From: Alphaproteobacteria bacterium
GTDB taxonomy: Bacteria; Pseudomonadota; Alphaproteobacteria; Sphingomonadales; Emcibacteraceae
NCBI GenBank assembly: GCA_002401545.1
Contig: NVTJ01000094.1
Span: 1-10,080, forward strand
DNA: 10,080 bases
Direction: 5' to 3'
Below the pieces are notes generated by a model, which worked only from the letters and a program-made list of their open reading frames with translations, was not told the DNA's origin and did no database searches. Position 1 is the first letter of the stretch. The number at the start of each line of letters is the position of its first letter. Shown in pieces: positions 6,190 to 10,080 of this stretch. The position numbers and the translations under genes were made by a program.

Positions 6190-6798
6190 ATGCGGAAATT
6201 TACCGCTGACAGGTTGGTGGTGGCCAGCCATAATGCGGGCAAGGTCCGTGAAATCGGCGCACTTATGCTGCCCTATGGGGTGGATACGGTTTCTGCGGCT
6301 GAGCTTGGTCTGTCTGAACCGGTTGAGGACGGGGAAACTTTCATAGCCAATGCGGAACTTAAAGCGCGTAGTGCGGCGGATAAATCAGGTTTGGTGGCGC
6401 TGGCCGATGACAGTGGACTTGTGGTGCCGGCCCTTGGCGGCAGACCGGGTATCCATTCCGCCCGTTGGGCGATCAACCCTGAAACCGGCAATCGTGATTT
6501 CATCTATGGCATGGGCAAGCTTGAGGAAGAACTCAAAAAGATTAAGGGTCACAGGGCTGCGTATTTTGCTTGCGCCTTGTCAATGGCCTGGCCGGATGGT
6601 CATGTGGAATCCTTTGAGGGCCGGGTATATGGCACCCTTGTCTGGCCCATCCGGGGCCATAATGGTTTCGGCTATGACCCCATGTTTCAGGCCGACGGTT
6701 ATGACATTACATTTGGCGAAATGGAAGCCGCCAAAAAACATGACATCAGCCACCGGGCCAATGCTTTTAAAAAACTGATCAATGCCTGTTTCAAATAA
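6190..6798 (+). CDS. rdgB: Non-canonical purine NTP pyrophosphatase (RdgB/HAM1 family)
   Basis: This enzyme hydrolyses ITP, dITP and XTP to their monophosphates and pyrophosphate, keeping deaminated purines out of DNA and RNA. The 202-residue length is usual. Diagnostic motifs are SHNAGK (13-18, nucleotide-binding), the ETFIANAELKA helix (49-59), ADDSGL (72-77, with the catalytic and metal-binding acidic pair D73-D74), PGIHSARW (86-93), GFGYDPMF (159-166) and SHRANAFKKL (187-196). All expected residues are present. The start is ATG 6190, with the G-rich tract just upstream acting as ribosome site. The gene lies 12 bp after rph, and its last 17 bp overlap the start of hemW. Confidence 0.97.
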   Translation: MRKFTADRLVVASHNAGKVREIGALMLPYGVDTVSAAELGLSEPVEDGETFIANAELKARSAADKSGLVALADDSGLVVPALGGRPGIHSARWAINPETGNRDFIYGMGKLEEELKKIKGHRAAYFACALSMAWPDGHVESFEGRVYGTLVWPIRGHNGFGYDPMFQADGYDITFGEMEAAKKHDISHRANAFKKLINACFK

Positions 6799-7945
6799 AA
6801 ATCTCGCCATATATATCCACTGGCCTTTCTGCCTGTCCAAATGCCCTTACTGTGATTTTAACAGCCATGTGCGTGAAGAGATTGATGAGGCGGCATGGGC
6901 CAATGCCCTGACGCGGGAGCTTGATCATTTTCGGGAACTTTCTGGCCCCCGGACAATCACAAGTGTCTTTTTCGGTGGCGGCACACCATCATTGATGTCA
7001 GCGCAAACGGTTGAAAAATTACTGGGCAGAATTGCTCAACTCTGGTCGCCGGACGTGGCCATGGAAATTACGCTGGAAGCCAATCCCACAAGCGTTGAAG
7101 CGGCAAAATTCAGGGATTTTTCAGCGGCGGGCATCAACCGTCTGTCCCTTGGCATACAGGCGCTGAATGATCCAGACCTGAAGGCGCTGGGGCGGGAGCA
7201 TAATGTGAAAGAGGCCCGGGCGGCTATTGACCTGTCCCAGAAATATTTTTCCCGTTCAAGTTTTGACCTGATTTATGCCCGCATGGGGCAGGCACTGGAT
7301 GACTGGGCGCAGGAGTTGAGACAGGCATTAACAATGTCCGTGGGGCATCTGTCCCTGTATCAACTTACCATTGAGCGCGGCACGGCGTTTTATCAGGCCC
7401 ATGAAAAAGGCCGGATCATTCTGCCCGGTGAAGATCTTTCGGCAGATATGTATGCGGTGACGCAGGATATTTGTGCGGACCATGGCCTTGGCGCCTATGA
7501 GGTTTCCAATCATGCCGCCCATGGACAGGAAAGCCGGCATAACCTGACTTACTGGACTTACGGCGATTATATCGGTGTCGGTCCGGGGGCCCATGGGCGG
7601 TTGGTGATTGACGGCGAACTTCATGCGCTCAGTCAGCATAGAAGCCCCGAAAAATGGTTAAAGACTGTGGCGGACAGGGGCCATGCCACAGACCAGAAAG
7701 AAGGCCTGACGGCGACCGCCAGAGCCGAGGAAATGATCATGATGGGACTTCGGCTAAAGCGGGGTATTGATTTGATGGATTTCAAGGGAAGAGTTGGTCA
7801 GGAAATAGAAAATTTTATTGATCATTCTTCTCTGCAACGTCTTCTTGAGTTGGGTTATATGGAAAAGGACGACCATCATTTAAGGGCAACGGCTCAGGGA
7901 ATGCCGCTGCTGAATAGTCTTCTGAGACAGATTCTGATTCCGTAA
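6782..7945 (+). CDS. hemW: Radical SAM heme chaperone HemW
   Basis: HemW is a [4Fe-4S] radical-SAM protein that binds heme and delivers it to targets such as respiratory enzymes. It is often misannotated as oxygen-independent coproporphyrinogen III oxidase. The 387-residue length is typical. The cluster motif is C17-x3-C21-x2-C24, followed by DFNS rather than the extra cysteine of true HemN, which favours HemW. Other landmarks are FFGGGTPS (63-70), EANP (99-102), GINRLSLGIQALND (117-130), YEVSNHA (239-245) and GVGPGAHGR (265-273), then the HemN_C-type winged helix. At 166-170 it reads ARMGQ where I expect a proline (ARPGQ or ALPGQ). The start overlaps rdgB by 17 bp and has no good ribosome site, suggesting coupling. 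The last 131 bp are antisense to the lipoprotein gene ending at 7815. Confidence 0.96.
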   Translation: MPVSNKNLAIYIHWPFCLSKCPYCDFNSHVREEIDEAAWANALTRELDHFRELSGPRTITSVFFGGGTPSLMSAQTVEKLLGRIAQLWSPDVAMEITLEANPTSVEAAKFRDFSAAGINRLSLGIQALNDPDLKALGREHNVKEARAAIDLSQKYFSRSSFDLIYARMGQALDDWAQELRQALTMSVGHLSLYQLTIERGTAFYQAHEKGRIILPGEDLSADMYAVTQDICADHGLGAYEVSNHAAHGQESRHNLTYWTYGDYIGVGPGAHGRLVIDGELHALSQHRSPEKWLKTVADRGHATDQKEGLTATARAEEMIMMGLRLKRGIDLMDFKGRVGQEIENFIDHSSLQRLLELGYMEKDDHHLRATAQGMPLLNSLLRQILIP

Positions 7946-9260
7946 CCATGATGGATTCGGGCATATCCCGTTCGACAAAGCTTTTTGGTGCCGGGTCAAT
8001 GATGGCGAAGGATTTTGCCCCCACTTCATAGACTGCCAGACCGCGCTCAATCTGACCATCTGCAGAAAAACGGAAAAGCCCTTCGATACCGGAAAAACCA
8101 TTTTCATTGGTGATTTGTTCGGTGGAAAAATCAGGGAATTTTTCCTGGCGGACCAATGTGGCGGCCAGGGCAACCGCATCATAGGCAAGGGTGGCAAGAC
8201 GTGGACCGCCCTGACTATATATCTGTCTATAGCGTTGCAGGAATAATGTGGCGGCATGGTGATCGGGGGCGGCAAACCAGCCGCCGTATAGTTGTGGTTC
8301 AAGGAACAGCATCTCATCATCCCAAAGACCGGTGCCCAGAAGCTTGACTTTGCCGGGGTCGATCTCGTAATAGGATACCCATGCGGCCAGGGTTGTCAGC
8401 ATGGCCCCGCCTTCCGGCAACAGGATCGCATCAAATTTTACGTCTCCTATGGTTTCTTCATTTTTCAGCTCGTTCAGCATTTCCTGTGCGAAGTCATCAT
8501 CTTCACCCAGTCCTTCGAGGAAATCAATTTCGCGGTTATATCTTTTGCGCCGTTCATTATATCTGGCAATATTCTTGACTGGCCCGACAAGTTTTCCGCT
8601 CTCTGCGGGATAAAATTCCATCGCCGCCAGTTCACGGTCCAGATGCCGGACATTGCTGGCAAATATTTCCAGCGCCCGGGTGCCATATGTTGTTTCCGGG
8701 ACGAGGGCCGCGAAACGGGCGTATCCCTGATCCGACGTATAGCGGATGACCCGTTCTATCTGCTCTTCCAATGGGAAATTCAGCAGGAACACACCATCCC
8801 CGGCAACCGTATAATCACTGGAAAAACCGATGATATTGATCCCGGCTTCCTCTGCCATGGCCTTGATGGCGGTGATGGCATGGGAAAACACCGGCCCGAT
8901 GACCAGATCAGGGTTTTGCAGCAAAAGAGCTGTCATGGCATTTGCCGCCCCTTCTGCCGTACCCCCGGTGTCATGGGGCAGCAGGGTCAGTCTTTTATCA
9001 CCCGCATCAAACAGGGCCAGAGTGGCCGAATTGAGAAGCGCCCTGCCGATGGCGGCGTCCGGTCCGCTGAGTGGCAGCAGAATTCCCAGCCGTATCTGGT
9101 GACGGGGAATAGCATCATCACTATCCTGAAAAACATCTTTTGTGGTGGCGGGGGGGAGGCTGGACATATCGCGGACCACAACGGCAGTTTCAACACCGCA
9201 GCCGGACAGGCCAAGAGTGATAAAAATGATCAATGCGATATATTTTTTGACAAAAGACAA
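7815..9260 (-). CDS. LpoA-like periplasmic-binding-fold lipoprotein (penicillin-binding protein activator)
   Basis: A 481-residue lipoprotein with lipobox L18-S19-G20-C21. Residues about 55-425 have a type I periplasmic-binding-protein fold: RLGILLPLSGPDAAIGRAL at 57-75, VIGPVFSHA at 120-128, FAALVPETTYGTRA at 183-196, FDAILLPEGG at 276-285. This is the pattern of alphaproteobacterial proteins annotated as penicillin-binding protein activators, related to the C-terminal domain of E. coli LpoA. The N-terminal TPR domain of gammaproteobacterial LpoA is absent. A charged segment (about 232-272) is inserted in the fold. The start is TTG 9260: an in-frame stop lies 21 bp upstream, and no ATG would preserve the signal peptide. 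Residues about 439-481 are a disordered acidic/proline-rich tail encoded antisense to hemW. Binding to a penicillin-binding protein is inferred; an amino-acid ABC-type binding protein is the alternative. Confidence 0.88.
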   Translation of the reverse strand: MSFVKKYIALIIFITLGLSGCGVETAVVVRDMSSLPPATTKDVFQDSDDAIPRHQIRLGILLPLSGPDAAIGRALLNSATLALFDAGDKRLTLLPHDTGGTAEGAANAMTALLLQNPDLVIGPVFSHAITAIKAMAEEAGINIIGFSSDYTVAGDGVFLLNFPLEEQIERVIRYTSDQGYARFAALVPETTYGTRALEIFASNVRHLDRELAAMEFYPAESGKLVGPVKNIARYNERRKRYNREIDFLEGLGEDDDFAQEMLNELKNEETIGDVKFDAILLPEGGAMLTTLAAWVSYYEIDPGKVKLLGTGLWDDEMLFLEPQLYGGWFAAPDHHAATLFLQRYRQIYSQGGPRLATLAYDAVALAATLVRQEKFPDFSTEQITNENGFSGIEGLFRFSADGQIERGLAVYEVGAKSFAIIDPAPKSFVERDMPESIMVTESESVSEDYSAAAFPEPLPLNDGRPFPYNPTQEDVAEKNDQ

Positions 9261-9290
9261 AATAGTTTCCAGTCTTTCTTACATGGCCTT

Positions 9291-9296
9291 TATAAT
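9291..9296 (+). promoter_or_regulatory. Candidate -10 box for rsmI
   Basis: A perfect TATAAT lies about 50 bp before the rsmI ATG. The best -35 match is TTTCCA (9266-9271) at a long 19-bp spacing, so the promoter would be imperfect. On the opposite strand the overlapping TATTAT (9297-9292) could serve the lipoprotein gene, but no good -35 partner is visible there either. Confidence 0.4.
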
Positions 9297-9297
9297 A

Positions 9298-9312
9298 TAT
9301 TTAGTCTAAATA
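9298..9312. repeat. 15-bp palindrome between the divergent lipoprotein and rsmI genes
   Basis: TATTTAG-T-CTAAATA is a perfect dyad with 7-bp arms and a single central base. It begins two bases after the candidate TATAAT box, at the expected rsmI transcription start, and so could be an operator for one or both divergent genes. The region is A/T-rich, which raises the chance of accidental symmetry. Confidence 0.4.
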
Positions 9313-9347
9313 GAGATATAGCCAAGAAATAAGGCAAGGGTGTGGAA

Positions 9348-10080
9348 ATGCCAACTAAATTAAACAAAAAAATTATGCCAGGATTATATATTGTCTCAAC
9401 CCCCATCGGCAACCTTGGGGATATGAGCTTTCGGGGACGGGATGTTCTTAAGCAGGCTGATATCATTGCCTGTGAAGATACAAGGGTTACGGGAAAACTT
9501 CTGGCCTATTTTGACGTCGGGACTCCGGCGATTTCCTACCATGATCATAATGAACAAAAAGTCCTGCCGTTGCTCATGGAAAAATTGACAGCCGGACAGA
9601 TCGTGGCTTTGGTCAGTGATGCGGGAACGCCGTTGATTTCCGATCCGGGTTACCGGCTGGTGAAAGAGGCCAGAGCCGCCGGATTTCTGGTGAGCAGCAT
9701 CCCCGGTGCCAGCGCTGTTCTGGCCGCCTTGGCCAGTGCGGGACTGCCGACGGACCGCTTTATGTTTGCCGGATTTCTGCCGGGGAAGACCATGGCAAGG
9801 CGGAAAATACTGGCCGAACTCTCCCCCCTTAAATCAACACTGGTATTCTATGAATCGCCAAAGCGCCTGAAAGACAGCCTGAAGGATATTTTCGAGGTTT
9901 TGGGTGACAGGGAAGCGGCTATCTGCCGGGAACTGACCAAGCTGTTTGAGGAAGTCAGAAGCGGTCATCTTTCGGAGCTTGAAAAACATTACCGAAAGGC
10001 CGACAGGCCGAAGGGCGAGATTGTGATTATCGTCGGCCCGCCCGGGGTGACAGAAGTCAGCGAAGACCAGCTTGATCACG
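9348..10080 (+). CDS. rsmI: 16S rRNA (cytidine1402-2'-O)-methyltransferase RsmI, 3' end beyond window
   Basis: RsmI uses S-adenosylmethionine to methylate the 2'-OH of C1402 in the 30S decoding centre. The frame is open from ATG 9348 to the window end, giving 244 residues. The family is usually about 280-290, so roughly 40 are missing. Motifs seen are LYIVSTPIGNLGDM (13-26), CEDTRVTGKLL (42-52), HDHNE (65-69), VSDAGTPLISDPGYRLV (89-105), PGASAVLAAL (119-128), FYESPKR (167-173) and RELTKLFEEV (194-203). Together these define the tetrapyrrole-methylase-fold RsmI family. ATG 9348 has AGGG 8-9 nt upstream; a second in-frame ATG at 9375 would trim nine residues and lacks a ribosome site. In alphaproteobacteria rsmI is often followed by yraN and gshB, which would lie beyond this window. 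Confidence 0.97.
   Translation, partial: MPTKLNKKIMPGLYIVSTPIGNLGDMSFRGRDVLKQADIIACEDTRVTGKLLAYFDVGTPAISYHDHNEQKVLPLLMEKLTAGQIVALVSDAGTPLISDPGYRLVKEARAAGFLVSSIPGASAVLAALASAGLPTDRFMFAGFLPGKTMARRKILAELSPLKSTLVFYESPKRLKDSLKDIFEVLGDREAAICRELTKLFEEVRSGHLSELEKHYRKADRPKGEIVIIVGPPGVTEVSEDQLDH

Noticed and set aside
5539..6231. A 230-codon minus-strand open frame opposite rph
   Set aside because: rph is unambiguous on the plus strand; the antisense translation shows no family motif.
6782..7945. Calling this gene hemN (coproporphyrinogen III dehydrogenase)
   Set aside because: The cluster motif is followed by DFNS rather than the additional cysteine of HemN, and the position beside rdgB and rph is that of HemW.
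8292..9332. A 346-codon plus-strand open frame antisense to the LpoA-like gene
   Set aside because: Its translation is Cys/His/Gln-rich without recognisable motifs. It lies wholly opposite a well-supported lipoprotein gene, so it is a shadow frame.
9375..9377. Alternative rsmI start at the second ATG
   Set aside because: No ribosome site precedes it, whereas ATG 9348 has AGGG at suitable spacing. The first nine residues are poorly constrained, so this remains a minor uncertainty.

Overview
The window looks like chromosomal DNA of an alphaproteobacterium of moderate GC content. The block hrcA-grpE, divergent from rph-rdgB-hemW, followed by an LpoA-type lipoprotein and rsmI, is an arrangement I associate with alphaproteobacteria. 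The protein sequences fit that group. I cannot assign an order; Kordiimonadales/Emcibacterales-like lineages are a guess.

Layout. (1) Positions 1-3499, all on the minus strand, hold a compact four-gene envelope cluster of unknown function. Read 5' to 3' on the minus strand it encodes a secreted 224-residue protein, a 405-residue lipoprotein, a 479-residue inner-membrane protein with helical repeats and a PEGA-like C-terminus, and the first 60 residues of another single-pass membrane protein cut by the window edge. Three junctions are 4-bp overlap, 10-bp gap and 20-bp overlap, so this is almost certainly one operon. A strong sigma-70-like promoter lies ahead of it, inside a 7-bp inverted repeat (3568-3600). 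(2) Positions 3662-5328, minus strand, carry grpE and hrcA, the heat-shock co-chaperone and repressor. (3) Positions 5461-7945, plus strand, carry rph, rdgB and hemW (RNA 3'-end processing, nucleotide-pool cleansing, heme chaperone), tightly packed. (4) Positions 7815-9260, minus strand, encode an LpoA-like lipoprotein whose 3' end runs 131 bp into the 3' end of hemW on the opposite strand. (5) Positions 9348-10080, plus strand, hold the 5' part of rsmI (16S rRNA methyltransferase).

How the genes fit together. Regions 2, 3 and 5 are housekeeping genes for proteostasis, RNA and nucleotide maintenance. Region 1 is the least understood part. Its products would sit in the inner membrane, periplasm and outer membrane and could form one envelope-spanning assembly. 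From memory, similar lipoprotein and TPR/PEGA genes occur beside formylglycine-generating-enzyme-like (SUMF1) genes in gammaproteobacteria, and the truncated gene at the left edge could be that partner. This needs the flanking sequence.

There is no gene-free stretch longer than about 165 bp. The three intergenic regions (3500-3661, 5329-5460, 9261-9347) are described as regulatory features. I saw no tRNA, rRNA, CRISPR array, insertion sequence or phage gene, and no convincing intrinsic terminator.
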